Shown piece after piece: positions 1-10,150 of a stretch of DNA of 64,000 bases (position 1 is the stretch's first letter; the number at the start of each line of letters is the position of its first letter). Source of the stretch: Megaustenia siamemsis (Eukaryota; Mollusca; Gastropoda; Stylommatophora; Ariophantidae); assembly GCA_032433765.1 (NCBI GenBank), contig JAVIAB010000124.1, positions 72,341,746 to 72,405,745 on the forward strand. Direction: 5' to 3'. Both the position numbers and the translations under genes were made by a program. Under the pieces are notes generated by a model. The model did not search any database and was not told the origin of the DNA. It saw nothing but the letters and a program-made list of their open reading frames with translations.

Positions 1-2
1 TC

Positions 3-1391
3 TCCCTCCTTCCTGATCGCCATTACCGCCTCTTTGTTATGGATGTCTGCTCTCTTTATACTTCTATTCCCCACTCCGATGGCCTTCTAGCTCTCCAGTT
101 TTTCCTGGATCGTAGGATCCAACCTTCTATCGCTACTGTCGTCCTCCTCCGTCTGGCGGAATTAGTCTTGAACCTCAACTCTTTTGAGTTCAATGGCAAC
201 TTCTTTACCCAGATCAGCGGTGTAGCTATGGGCACTAAAATGGGCCCTAGCTATGCTTGTCTCTTCATGGGTTATCTAGAGCACCAAATCTTCCATACCT
301 ACCAGGGCCCTCTTCCCCTTATGTATCGTAGGTACATCGATGATTGCATCGGTCTGACTGACCTTCCAGAGGATGAGATCTCCCGCTTCATCGAGTATGT
401 TGGTCATTTCCACGCCTCTATCCGCATCACCTACCACATCTCTACCTCCTCCGTATCTTTTCTTGATATCTCAGTCTCTTTGGGCACCTCTCATCTTCTC
501 ACCTCGGTCTTCTACAAGACCACTGATTCCCACAGTTTCCTCCGCTACGACTCCTCTCATCCTACTTCTTGTAAGAACTCACTTCCATATTCCCAGCTGC
601 TCAGACTTCGTCGCCTTTGCCAAGACGATGAAGATTTCCTTCACAATGCCCACCTTATGCTTGACTTCTTCCGCCAACGCCTCTATCCTGAATCAGCTCT
701 CCTCCCGGCCCTGCGTCGAGTTCTCCACACTTCTCGTCAATCTGCTCTTACCCCTTCTACTCATCCCCCCTTGGATAGAGTAGTACTCGCCCTCACCTAT
801 CACCCTCACCATTACGCTGTGATTAGGACGATTCATTGCTACCTCCCTATTCTCCGATCTGACCCTACTACTCGTCTGCTCTTTCCTGACCCACCACTGG
901 TGGCCTTTAGATGTGACCGTAACCTCCGCGACTTTCTTGTCAGAGGTCGTCTTCCAGCTTCCCTCCCTAGCCATAGAGGTACTATTCGCTGCAACCGCAG
1001 AGTGTGCAAAACCTGTGACCACGTTCTCCAGACGGACACTGTTCTCTTTCCTAATGGTCCTTTCAAGATCAGAGAGGGATTCACTTGCACATCGCGTAAT
1101 ATCATTTATGCCATCATCTGCAAGAGATGCAAGTTAACCTACATCGGTCAATCTGGTCGTCGGATCGGCGATAGGTGCCGAGAACATTTATACGACATCA
1201 CCCGAGAAGCTGGCACTCCTGTAGCTGCCCACTTTAACTCGAGTGGCCATCACGGTATAGCCGATGTCTGGATCACGGGCTTAGTATCATGCTCTTCTGA
1301 TCACCATAGTCGTCTCACTCTTGAGCACCGTCTGATCGCTCGCTGGGGTTGCCTCACCCCTCGTGGCATCAATGTATCCCAGTCCCTCTGA
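3..1391 (+). CDS. Penelope-like element protein: reverse transcriptase plus GIY-YIG endonuclease, 5' end cut by window
   Basis: The frame is open from base 3, before the first ATG at 39, so the true start lies left of the window. Numbering from that ATG (450 residues), the RT part shows DVCSLYTSIPH at 2-12, GVAMGTKMGP at 61-70, the catalytic YIDD at 99-102 and FLDISVSLG at 141-149. A cysteine cluster (C318, C323, C326, H328) precedes a GIY-YIG nuclease: NIIYAIICKRCKLTYIG at 354-370, Arg/Glu in DRCREH near 378-383, and a Glu in LEHRLI near 429. This order is that of Penelope-like elements, where GIY-YIG nicks the target and the RT copies RNA there. No stop or frameshift is visible in the part seen, unlike the related copies at 18.2-19.5 and 62.4-64 kb. 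Whether the whole protein is intact cannot be told. Confidence 0.9.
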   Translation, partial: SLLPDRHYRLFVMDVCSLYTSIPHSDGLLALQFFLDRRIQPSIATVVLLRLAELVLNLNSFEFNGNFFTQISGVAMGTKMGPSYACLFMGYLEHQIFHTYQGPLPLMYRRYIDDCIGLTDLPEDEISRFIEYVGHFHASIRITYHISTSSVSFLDISVSLGTSHLLTSVFYKTTDSHSFLRYDSSHPTSCKNSLPYSQLLRLRRLCQDDEDFLHNAHLMLDFFRQRLYPESALLPALRRVLHTSRQSALTPSTHPPLDRVVLALTYHPHHYAVIRTIHCYLPILRSDPTTRLLFPDPPLVAFRCDRNLRDFLVRGRLPASLPSHRGTIRCNRRVCKTCDHVLQTDTVLFPNGPFKIREGFTCTSRNIIYAIICKRCKLTYIGQSGRRIGDRCREHLYDITREAGTPVAAHFNSSGHHGIADVWITGLVSCSSDHHSRLTLEHRLIARWGCLTPRGINVSQSL

Positions 1392-2260
1392 GGACCCATC
1401 TTCCTCTGTACCCTTCTCTCACCCCTACTCTTCTTCTCATCTCATATTTATGCTCATCTGCTCCTTGTCTTCACCCCTATCCTTCTGTACCCTTCCATCT
1501 CCCCCCCCCCCCCCCCCCCTTCTTTATCTTTTCTGCGTATTACCTTTTTATCCTTCTCCTCCTCATTGCTTTCTCCGTTTCCCCTCTTCCTTTCCTCTCC
1601 AGGCACTCCTGCCAGCGTATTATTCTCTGTGTATCCCCTCCGCTTCTCATCCTATCTTTTACCTGTCCTCCTCTGATGTATACTCCTCTTTGTATATATA
1701 TTCCTAGTATCCTCCTGAGTCTCTCCGTTCCCTACTTCTTTTCCTCGCTGGGCCCTACTTCTTTCGTTCCTTCTTTCTTTCACTTCCTCTCCTCATATTC
1801 CCCATTCCGGACTCTCTCAGTCCTTTTCATTTCTCTTCCCCCCCCTCCCTTCTTGTTAGGCCCCGTTATTTCTTGTTACCTTATATCCCCCCCCCCACCC
1901 TTTTTTTCTTGTACGACATTAGCTGTAGAAGCTGTTGTTTGGGTTTCTAGTTCTTTCTTCAGGTGTATGAACTCTGGTCAGTCATAGCCTCGTTTCCATT
2001 TTCCCGCCTCGGGAGGTCCTTTTGTAGTCATTCTTTCGTTTGGTTCCCGGCGGATTAACCAATCGTTCAAGCTAAGTGATTCCGTATTTTGTATTTTATA
2101 TTTTAATTATACATATATTCTCATATTCTTTCTATATTCTTATCTTAGCTCTCTTCTTTTTTTATTTTTTCATCATCCTACTTTTTTCTTTTCTATCCTC
2201 TTCTTCTGATCATGTATTTATAGATAATTGTGTTTCATCGTTTGTTTTCGTTGTCCTTGA

Positions 2261-2293
2261 ACTCTGAAAAAGGCCCCTGGCCGAAACGTCAGT
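2261..2293 (+). ncRNA. Hammerhead-ribozyme-like motif at PLE-1 3' end (degenerate)
   Basis: CTGAAAA (2264-2270) is followed by an A, then GGCC (2272-2275) pairing with GGCC (2279-2282), then GAA and a self-complementary ACGT (2286-2289) followed by C2290. ACT at 2261-2263 can pair with AGT at 2291-2293. This matches a type I hammerhead layout with a minimal stem III, as reported for Penelope-like elements. The core CUGANGA has an A in place of the conserved second G, so activity is doubtful. The pairing was done by eye. Confidence 0.5.
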
Positions 2294-2300
2294 ATTGCGT

Positions 2301-3661
2301 TGTGTTCCTCCCTTGTGAAGCTGTCTTCATACCTTGGAGTGTTCTACACTCCTCACCACTGGCCTTTTGTTTTTTGTTACTTTCCTTTTCGGGCAAGGTG
2401 ATGCAGGATTCTTGTATGCTATTTTTTATGCATTGCCATTTGGTTGTGACTTTTTCCTCAGGATTGTCTCTTCTGTACTGCTCAATCCGTTCTTCTAGCA
2501 GCTTCTGATATGTGTTCTTTACTTGTGCAGTATAAGTTTCTTTTACATCTTTCTGGTTTAATGCTGTTATATCTATTGAGGTTGCTGAATTAGTTTTTTG
2601 TTTGTTTCTCTTTAATTTGATTTTCATTTTAATCATTACAGGATTGTGGTCTGAATTAATATCTGCTCCTGGGTAGGTTTTGGCTTTCTTGACGCTGTTC
2701 CTGAATCTGTCTTTTATCATTATGTAATCTATTTGATTCCTCTTCCTGTCTCCGTGGCTTTTCCATGTGTATAATTTCCTTTTCTCTTGCTCAAAGAAGG
2801 TGTTGCATATTATCAGTTTTCTTCACAAAATTGTATTAATCTTTCTCCTCTGTTATTCCTTTTTCCTAGACCATGATTTCCTATAATGGTCTTATATTTA
2901 CCTTTTCCTACTTTAGCGTTCATATCACCCATTATAATCAAGATGTCTGATGATTTCACTTGCTTCATAACTGTGTTTAGATCATCATAGTATGCCTCTA
3001 TTTGTTCGTCTGTATAGTCTTGAGTAGGTGCGTATGTCTGTATTATTGCTATGTCAAATGGCTTTGCCTTCATTTTTAATAGTGTAATCCTATCATTGTA
3101 TGTCCAGTGGGTATTTATATATTTTTGTAGCTCTCGTTTTATTAGAATGCATACTTCTCTTTGATGTTCTTTTGTGTTACCTGAATATATAAATGTATAT
3201 TTATCGTCTTGCATGTATCCACTTTCCTTCCATCTTGTTTCTGATATACCTAAGATATCTATGTTTAATCGCTCTGCTTCTACCATTAGATTTTCTAATT
3301 TACCTTGTTGGTATAAGGTCCTAACATTGCATGTAGCTATTTTTAATTCGTTCTTAAAACAATAGTTAGAATTTCTCTCCATGGCTTTCTTTGGAGTGTT
3401 ACGTGATGAGGCTCCAATCTCTTTCATGGTGGTCTGCCATATTCGTCTTTCATGTTCTGAATATGCCTCATGTGTACCACACACTTTGGTGCTTTCGCCT
3501 TCTGGGCTGTTGATCATTTTCGATTCATCCGCCCCATCCACCGACACAGGCCTTTTATATTCGGGTTGAACATACCTCGCGGCGCCATTTTTTTGTCGAA
3601 CCATGTGCTTGACTATTGAACCGCGAACACGTGAAACAAAGAAGAATAAATCATATTGCAC
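2301..3661 (-). mobile_element. LINE-A, 5' half with AP-type endonuclease, truncated
   Basis: On the minus strand an open frame (3661 to 2813) carries an exonuclease/endonuclease/phosphatase domain: ATCNVRTLYQQGK near the start, the catalytic Glu in ILGISETRWK, YAPTQDYTDEQIEAYY, and MGDMNAKVGKGKYK. A second frame (2720 to 2289) adds QIDYIMIKDRFRNS and the SDHNPV motif, so a frameshift lies near 2720-2815. The copy stops in the linker before the reverse transcriptase and abuts the PLE-1 end at about 2300. It matches the endonuclease of the LINE-A copy at 25.1-27.8 kb almost residue for residue. About 100 residues precede the domain, with no feature I recognise. Confidence 0.85.
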
Positions 3662-4038
3662 TTAAATATCGGTAATCACAGTTTATCCACACATCTGAAA
3701 TAAAACATACACAAAACGGGGAATAGCAACACATAATTTCATAACTCGACTGTCACGCAAATCATTTAAATATATCAGCAAGAGCCGAAATATAAAAACG
3801 ACTGCACGTAGCCACCATGACACCGAAAGTTATGATTCATAGACTACTTCAAAGCATCATGTGTAAATGTGGAAAGACAAATTGCAACTAATAGTTCACA
3901 ACAAAATGGGCCAAGATTACTGGACCAGACGAAGTAGGCGAAATTTTTAAAATATTTGACAGTAGTAATAAAAGTGAGACCAGTCATTGTGGGCGGAAAA
4001 CCCAAGGACGGATAGACCCATGGGCAGATAGAAAGGAT
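3662..4038. other. No gene recognised; possible LINE-A 5' flank
   Basis: This AT-rich stretch lies upstream of the minus-strand LINE-A endonuclease frame and before an RNase H fragment. It has no open frame with recognisable motifs. It may hold the LINE-A 5' untranslated region, but no other copy here confirms that. Confidence 0.3.
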
Positions 4039-4400
4039 TTATTGAGTTATTTGCGGGTCATCATCATTGCACTCCGAACATGTCCATAGGTGCTCAGATC
4101 CCCTCCTTAGCAATTCCCTCAGTGTCCAGCAACTGACGACTCCTGTTCTATGTTGGTTGATAAGTCTTCTTACATGGCCACTAAGTGTCTCATTTCTGGC
4201 TGTGCCCAATTTAACTCCCATTTCCATCATCCAAAGAAGTGACGTGGATCTGTGTTTGTCGAAGTCATGTGCTCTTCCCACATCTCGGAGGGCATTGATG
4301 ATGTCCGCCCGATCCATTGGTTGCCCGTCCTCAACGACAGCGCAGCTAGCCCAGCTGTCATCTCTTTCATTTCCCTGTACTCCCGCATGTCCAGGGACAT
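4039..4400 (-). mobile_element. LINE fragment: end of RNase H domain plus C-terminal Cys motif
   Basis: On the minus strand the translation contains YVPGHAGVQGNERDDSWAS, the final RNase H motif of I/Jockey-type LINEs, where the family normally has Ala-Asp at N-E-x-A-D. It then runs through NETLSGHVRRLINQHRTG to HLWTCSECNDDDPQITQ, a C-terminal Cys motif. The same C-terminus appears at 61605-61985 (minus) and its last residues at about 7995-8043 (plus). RT and endonuclease are missing. It is a 5'-truncated remnant. Confidence 0.7.
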
Positions 4401-4476
4401 AGATAGAAAGGAGTGGCCAGTATATAAAAAAAACACCTAAAGACCATAGGATGAGCAGAGATAAGTAGACAGGCAC

Positions 4477-5254
4477 ATAATCACTGATTAGCGAGCAACA
4501 ATTAACAGAAAGCGATTAGAACAGCTACTATTACTACTATAGATAGATAACAAGTTAATAAATAACAGATGTAGTTAGTCCACAACAGGACTTGTGTTTA
4601 GATACCCAGAAGTGTGATCTATGATATGTTTAATAATTCCAAGAGTACATTTGAGTCCAGCAGTTATCCAGATCGCCCTGTAGTATTCTTATAATTTTAT
4701 TGACTTTAAGTTTTAACCTGCAATTGATATATCATCCATTGAATTTATTGTGTGTTAATATAACTTGTGACTACAGAACTGTAACAATGTACATAAATAA
4801 ATAAGTTTTTTGTTTAATGGAACACCTCAAGCGTTTGTTGACTGTCAAGTACAGATGTTATTTTAATGTGTTATGAAAGACGAATGACCTATATGAAGTT
4901 CGAATAAACACTGTACGAGACACATTATATTTGAAAGTTAAAATACATAAATATTAATTTACATTTACAAGTGTGCTATCAAACATTTACTATTTACAAG
5001 GCATCAAGTATAGCATAAGCATCAAATAGCAAATAAAAATTGTTTTACACATAGTAATATAGAAAACCACAATTTTAGAGAGCATATAAATGTTGACAGC
5101 AAAGATCATGGAAAAAGAACATATACTACATATACTGAATATATACAGCCACAAGAACTTGAAATTGGAAATCATTTGGGACTGTTTCAACAAATAAAAC
5201 AACATGTTAGACAAGAATGTCTACTATCATCATACTTATTTCATTTATACATTT
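4477..5254. other. AT-rich sequence without recognised genes
   Basis: No motif-bearing frame, splice-site pair or clear repeat was seen. It lies between an RNase H remnant and LINE-C debris. Short frames here, such as the 74-residue minus frame at 4990-5214, are hydrophobic and low in complexity and are taken as chance. Confidence 0.4.
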
Positions 5255-6800
5255 AGGACATACCAAGAATATCAATTGCTGGTCACAATATAAACAATCT
5301 TAAAATATGATGATGTCAGTCTGAATTGTTAAAAGTGAAAACGATTGACAATAAAGTCTTGAAAAGTAAAGCTAAAGACCTTAGCCTCAACAGTTGAAAA
5401 AGAAACCACAAAAAAAAAAAAAAAAAAAAAAGACTCCCCTAGAATGCATCATCAACATTAGGTGTTATTTATCATTTCTGTTGTTGACTTTCTGCCAAGC
5501 CATTCTCTTAAGCCATCTAGTATCGTTTCTCTTTGCTTCCCTCTATCTCTTCGTCCCTCAATTTTTTTCAGTTGTTACAATATATTCAAGTTTGTTCTCT
5601 TCTCATTACATGGCCAAAAAATGATGATTGTTTCTTCCTAATATTGGAAATTAGCTCTTTTTTTGGCCTATTTCTGAACATTTTCATAGAAAGCATGGTT
5701 GAAGTAAATAAGACAGTATTAAAATAGCAATGAATTCAAATACCTGGGAATTTTTTATGTTATCTTTTGATGGTAGATGTGCAACAGAAGTGAGATGCAA
5801 AATAGCTCAGGCAAAGGCTGTGCAAACCAAGGAATAAAGTGCAATCTTTGACAATCATCATCATCATGTGCCATACCGACGATTATGTCATTCCACAATC
5901 TTCTATCTACAGTGCATCATATCAGTTCTGCTGTTGACTGTTTTCCATACAATGACACCAAGCTATCCAGTATTTTCTCTCTTTGTCGTCCACAATCTCT
6001 TTTTCCTTTTATTTTGCCAGTTGTAACCAATTATTCCAACTTTCCTCTTCTCATGATGTGCCCGAAAAATGTTGATTGTTTCTTTCTGATGTTTTTGAGG
6101 AGTTCCCTATTTGTGATGGCCTCTGAGAATTTCCATTCATTGGTCTTTTTAGTTGTCCTGAACTTTCAACATTCTTCTGAGAAATCCCATCTCTGTGGCC
6201 TCTAATCGTCTTTTCATTTGTTTTTATACTATCCATGATTCATTTCCATAGGTCAGAATTGGTTCCATATAGCAACGATGATTGTTGACAAGGGAGATTT
6301 TTAAAAAAGTTTTTCTGTGTTATATAAAGTCACTCCTGATGCATAGAAATGAATTTTGGACAATAATTAAGGAAATCACTGGAGGCCACAGAAATATGTT
6401 TTACAGAAAATGTTGAATATACCATGAACAGCTAAAAATGTAATGAAAATGCTATAAATAACAGCAAAAAAGAAACAAACACACAAACACACACACCCCC
6501 CCCCCCACCCCCCCCCCCCCCCCCCCCCCCCCCCCACAATAATATTTTTTTAAAATTAACACCAGGAATGGTCATATTTTTTTGCTACTTATGCAAAGAA
6601 AACAGCCGAAATATATTGTGAATGAGAGCAAGAGCAATTGTGAGAAAAAGTGATCGTAGCAAAAGAAGAGGAAAGATACTAAACAATTTTAATGAATGGT
6701 TTGATAGAAAGTCAAGAACTGAGTTGATAAACAACTGTCGAGACAAAAAATTGTAATAAGACATAATTATCTGACCTGCAACAGCAGACACCTTACTTAA
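5255..6800. mobile_element. Patchwork of decayed LINE-C pieces in both orientations
   Basis: About 5255-5400 (+) resembles the LINE-C palm (ISIAGHNINNLKY, compare 17737-17979 minus), ending in a poly-A run at 5410-5430. About 5440-5700 (-) is a LINE-C 3' domain. About 5700-5850 (+) matches the KYLG..DGRC region. About 5860-6260 (-) is another 3' end starting with its CATCAT tail. About 6340-6800 (+) carries EATEICFTENVEY-like and NGWFDRKSR-like remnants of the same 3' domain. All are broken by stops. Alternating orientation suggests repeated insertion and rearrangement rather than one copy. Confidence 0.55.
6485..6538. repeat. Low-complexity CA then poly-C tract
   Basis: A short CA repeat passes into a run of C broken by single A bases. 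It lies inside the LINE-C patchwork. Its length is likely unstable and prone to assembly error. Confidence 0.9.
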
Positions 6801-7010
6801 TTTATGATGAGCTTATCATTTTAATATGGAAGCATGCTTCTACTCTTGTAATATTAATGCAATTTTTATTTTATTATCAAATTCTGAGTTTATCTAAAAC
6901 TAAAGTATGCTTTTATATTTTTACTGACTACGCTTAAAATGTCTAGCTTTGCAAAAGTTATATGTTTTTGCAAACTCTTCATACATTTCAGTTCTTTTAT
7001 TTTTTTTCAG

Positions 7011-7108
7011 ATCAAAATTAAAAGCAAGTGCATGCGTTTGATCACCAGCACTACTTTGGAACAGAGTGAGGTCAATTTGTCTTCCTTTCCTTTGCAAGTA
7101 AAGCCAGT
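7011..7108 (+). CDS. Probable host-gene exon 1 of 4 (C2-domain protein)
   Basis: A T-rich tract ending in TTTTTTTCAG precedes base 7011 and GTGTAAGC-type donor sequence follows 7108. Only the frame starting at the first exon base is open: 32 codons plus two bases (IKIKSKCMRLITS...FPLQVKP, then GT). A donor at CAA/GTAAAG a few bases earlier would also be possible, but only the one at 7108 leaves phase 2, which is what the next exon at 23684 needs. The segment alone has no recognised domain. It would lie about 73 residues before the C2 core. Confidence rests on phase agreement with later exons; expression data would settle it. Confidence 0.6.
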
Positions 7109-7624
7109 GTAAGCTTGATATTTAGTTTTGTATGTATTTTTTTATTTGCATCAAACTATAGTTGAAATAATGATACTGAATGGAAGTTAAGTGTAATCTT
7201 ATATAAAAAAAAAGATTAACTTTTTCTTAAATATTTCAAATAATCTAAGTATTGATATCAACAATGGGAGCAGTTATCTGAAGGATTTTGATCTGGATTT
7301 AGAACAAATAATGTATCATGTTGGATTCTTACGATCAATACAACTGCAGTGGAGAGCATGTTCGGGACATCTTTTTAGCTGAAATGACCTAAGTCATGTT
7401 GAAACAAATTAGACCCTTAATATGACGCAAATGAGGCCCATCCTGTGACAAGATTTAAGGATTTTCTAACTTACATTTTGTATTGCTTTCATTAAGTTTT
7501 CCAGCATTCCAATTATAAGAACTATTATTGTTTATATAATGTGGTCAACATTGCAGTGTCTTTTGTTTCAGTTCATTTTAAATTTGCTAAATTATCAATT
7601 GCCGCCTAAAATCCTAGTGTTTAT
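7109..7624. other. Intron sequence, no recognised element
   Basis: AT-rich, without motif-bearing frames. If the exon model holds it is the start of the 16.6 kb intron between exons 1 and 2. Confidence 0.4.
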
Positions 7625-7985
7625 GTCGTTCACTTTTACCGGCGCTGCAAGCACAAAAATATATTTCATCTTCAAATGCAAATTTAACAAAATTGAAGCA
7701 GTAACAAAAATTATGACTTTCATTTTTCTCTGACAAATTATGACTTTACTCACCGAAATTATTAAATTGTATTGTATAAACAAATATAGATTTAAAATAT
7801 TAATGAGGGATTAAATGTTGTGAATTAAGTGTATCATAAGATATTAATATCACTTATGAACGCTGGCTCTGCAAACACAAAAACATAGACCTACTCCAGA
7901 TACAAATTTCACAAAATTGATGCAGTTAAAAAAATGACTTTCACTTTAGTCACAGAAGTTAGTAAACTGCACTGCTTACTGGATA
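7625..7985. repeat. AT-rich dispersed repeat, two units in tandem (first pair)
   Basis: Two related units follow each other, at about 7625-7850 and 7855-7985. Each has a GCAAGCACAAAAA-like start, then ACAAAATTGA(A/T)GCAGT, a CTTTCA..TTTTCTC segment and a TTATTAAA.TGTATTG end. The same pattern occurs as a second pair at 11400-11805. It has no coding potential. It could be a MITE, a satellite seed or the 3' part of an unknown retroposon; ends and target duplications are not clear. Confidence 0.55.
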
Positions 7986-7989
7986 TAAT

Positions 7990-8045
7990 ACTGTATACTG
8001 GACATGTTCGAAGTGCAGTGATGATGACCCGCAAATAACTCAATT
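7990..8045 (+). mobile_element. Very short 3' remnant of the RNase H-bearing LINE
   Basis: The translation gives WTCSKCSDDDPQITQ in sense, matching the C-terminal Cys motif of the minus-strand copy at 4039-4400. It is only the last 15 or so codons, so it is either an extreme 5' truncation or a deletion remnant. Confidence 0.6.
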
Positions 8046-8199
8046 GTATCATAATGACAACAAGAGATACATTATTTTTATGCCACATCAACAAAACTTT
8101 CAAGGCTGCCTGAAGATATATTGCTAATTTTTAAGAAACACTTCTTGGTGATAGGACAGTTAGTGCCCCTGAATTTCACTGTTTCTATTTCTACAATAG

Positions 8200-8550
8200 A
8201 CACCTTGGACATGCCATCCTCATGCAAAACAGCATGGTGGCAGCTGAGGTTGACATGTCTGTGTGGGACAGTGAAGACTTGCAGACACATGTGGTTAGGG
8301 TGCAGACCCCAGTTCTTTTTGTGGTTGTAAATGCATATGCCTGTAATGGGAAGATGGACGCACAACAATGGCAGAATTTCTTCACATTTGAGGAGGAGAA
8401 CATCATTTTCTGTGTAGACTTTAATGCTAAGAGTAACAGCATAACCAACAACAGGGTTGTTGGTTATGACAACTACAGAACGCACTGGTGTTGGCTGATT
8501 TAGTGTGCTTGAAAAATGGAAGGGCAACCAGAATGACCACTCGAACAGGG
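8200..8550 (+). mobile_element. LINE-J (Jockey-like) endonuclease fragment, upstream part
   Basis: The frame beginning in the 8222-8503 stretch reads VRVQTPVLFVVVNAYACNGKM, then EEENIIFCVDFNAKS, the last being the Asp-x-Asn motif of an AP-type endonuclease. After a frame change it reads ADLVCLKNGRATRMTTRTG up to 8550. This resembles Jockey-clade endonucleases. At about 8551 the sequence switches to LINE-A. The downstream part of LINE-J probably resumes near 10150, after the LINE-A tail, making this a host-element/insert pair. Confidence 0.65.
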
Positions 8551-10150
8551 GAATACATAACAGAATTATTTCATGACGAAAGGGACAAAAAAACCATTTA
8601 TAAAATGTACATCCAGCTATAAAATCCTGAAATCTGAAGTAGAAAAAGCTATTTAAAAAAAAACAATGAAAAAGGGAAAAGCAGCAGGACCTGACAATAT
8701 ACAGATAGAGATGATACAAGCACTAGAAGATTTTTGAATTGAAGTGATCACAGACATATGCAATGACATATACCATACAGCATACATACCAAATGAACTA
8801 AAAACATCAACTTTTATTGCATTGCCTAAAAAGAATGGTGCAGTTGAATGCAGTGATTTTAGAACAATAAGTCTAATGAGCCATGTAATCAAAATTTTAC
8901 TAAAAGTTATACAAGGAAGGATTCACAATAAAATTAATAATGAATTAGATGAACAGCATTTCGGATTCAGGAAAAACAGTGGGACAAAAGAAGCCATATT
9001 CAGCATGAGGACATTGATCAAAAAGTACATAGAAGTAAACAAACCAATATATGCCTGCTTCATAGACTACACCAAAGCATTTGATAGAATACACCATAAT
9101 CAACTTACAGACTGCCTAAAAGATATAAATCTTGATAACACAGACATACGACTGATATGTAATTTGTACTGGGAGCAAACAGCAATAATAAAATATAACA
9201 AGGAGAACTCTACACCCAATGATATAAAAAGAGGAGTAAGACAAGGATGCATCCTATCACCAAGCTTGTTCAATTTATACACTGAGCAAATCTTTAAAAA
9301 TATCACTGAGATGCCAGGCCTAAACATTAATGGGAAGATAATCAATAACGTAAGATATGCTGATGATACTGTACTACTAGCGGAAAATCTTAAAGATCTA
9401 CAACAATTGCTTAATGTGATAAACATGACAAGCAAGAAATATGGACTAGATATGAATATCAAAAAGACTAAAACTATGATCATAAACAAAGGAAATTCTC
9501 AAGACCTACAATTAAATATCAAAGTTCAAGGAATACATCTAGAGACAGTTCTGAACTACAACTACCTGGGACATACTATAACCAGTGATGGAAAATGTAC
9601 AACTGAAATAAATAAAAGAATAGGTATGGCAAAAAGTAATTTCAATGCCATGAAAAATATACTAACATCAAAACAAATAACAACAGGGCTGAAACTAAGA
9701 ATAGCAAAATGTTACATCTTCTCAATATTCCTGTATGGTGCAGAAACATGGACATTAGACCAGAAAACAGAACAGAAAATTGAAGCCTTTGAAATGTGGA
9801 TTTACAGAAGAATAGGTAGAATTGGATGGAAAGAAAAGAAAACAAACGAGGAAGTTTTTGGACGACTAAGGGTGAAAAAAGAACTACTAAACACAATTAG
9901 AGCAAGACAAATGAAATTTTTTGGTCATGTTAAAAGACACAACAGTCTAATAAAAGTAATCTTAGAGGGGAAAATACAAGGTAAAAGAGGCAGAGGCAGA
10001 CCAAGACTAACATGGACGAGTAATATCAAAAGATGGACAAGTCAGCCTATGACAATCTGCACCATCAAAGCAAGAGACAGAGAGGAATGGCGCTCCATGG
10101 TAGCCAACCTTTGATGCAGAGAAGGCACCCAATGATGATGATGATGATGA
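8551..10150 (+). mobile_element. LINE-A copy, 5'-truncated, inserted in LINE-J
   Basis: The copy begins in the linker before the RT (EYITELFHDE-like, as at 28150) and ends in an ATG-repeat tail (10134-10150). The sequence on either side belongs to another LINE (LINE-J), so this is an insertion. No target duplication is obvious at the 8550 and 10150 junctions. Its RT frame is the longest LINE-A frame in the window. Confidence 0.8.
8744..10114 (+). CDS. LINE-A reverse transcriptase with C-terminal domain
   Basis: A 456-residue open frame. Motifs in order: FRTISLMSHV (39-48), GFRKNSGTKEAIF (74-86), catalytic Asp in CFIDYTKAFDR (105-115), GVRQGCILSP (164-173) and YADD (205-208). Downstream are YNYLGHTITSDGKC, YGAETWTLD, the FFGHVKRH segment and the basic GKRGRGRPRLTWTSNIKRW, then EWRSMVANL before the stop. 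The endonuclease half is missing, as the copy is 5'-truncated, so this is not a full retrotransposon protein. The frame is unusually well kept compared with the other LINE-A copies, which suggests a recent insertion. Confidence 0.88.
   Translation: MITDICNDIYHTAYIPNELKTSTFIALPKKNGAVECSDFRTISLMSHVIKILLKVIQGRIHNKINNELDEQHFGFRKNSGTKEAIFSMRTLIKKYIEVNKPIYACFIDYTKAFDRIHHNQLTDCLKDINLDNTDIRLICNLYWEQTAIIKYNKENSTPNDIKRGVRQGCILSPSLFNLYTEQIFKNITEMPGLNINGKIINNVRYADDTVLLAENLKDLQQLLNVINMTSKKYGLDMNIKKTKTMIINKGNSQDLQLNIKVQGIHLETVLNYNYLGHTITSDGKCTTEINKRIGMAKSNFNAMKNILTSKQITTGLKLRIAKCYIFSIFLYGAETWTLDQKTEQKIEAFEMWIYRRIGRIGWKEKKTNEEVFGRLRVKKELLNTIRARQMKFFGHVKRHNSLIKVILEGKIQGKRGRGRPRLTWTSNIKRWTSQPMTICTIKARDREEWRSMVANL

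Larger units (their letters stand above)
1..2300 (+). mobile_element. PLE-1 Penelope-like element, copy 1 (3' part)
   Basis: The coding region is followed by about 870 bases of T/C-rich 3' sequence with C runs (for example 1500-1520), then a compact motif at 2261-2293 resembling a hammerhead ribozyme core. The element seems to end just after it, where a minus-strand LINE-A copy starts near 2300. Pyrimidine-rich 3' regions closed by a CTGA..GGCC..GGCC-GAAAC motif recur in the other PLE copies here. The left end lies outside the window. Confidence 0.8.

Noticed and set aside
1349..1987. 212-residue Pro/Ser/Phe-rich frame
   Set aside because: Lies in the pyrimidine-rich PLE-1 3' region; low complexity, overlaps the real coding end and has no motifs.
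8078..8719. 213-residue minus-strand frame
   Set aside because: Mostly antisense of the LINE-J endonuclease and LINE-A linker; no domain of its own.
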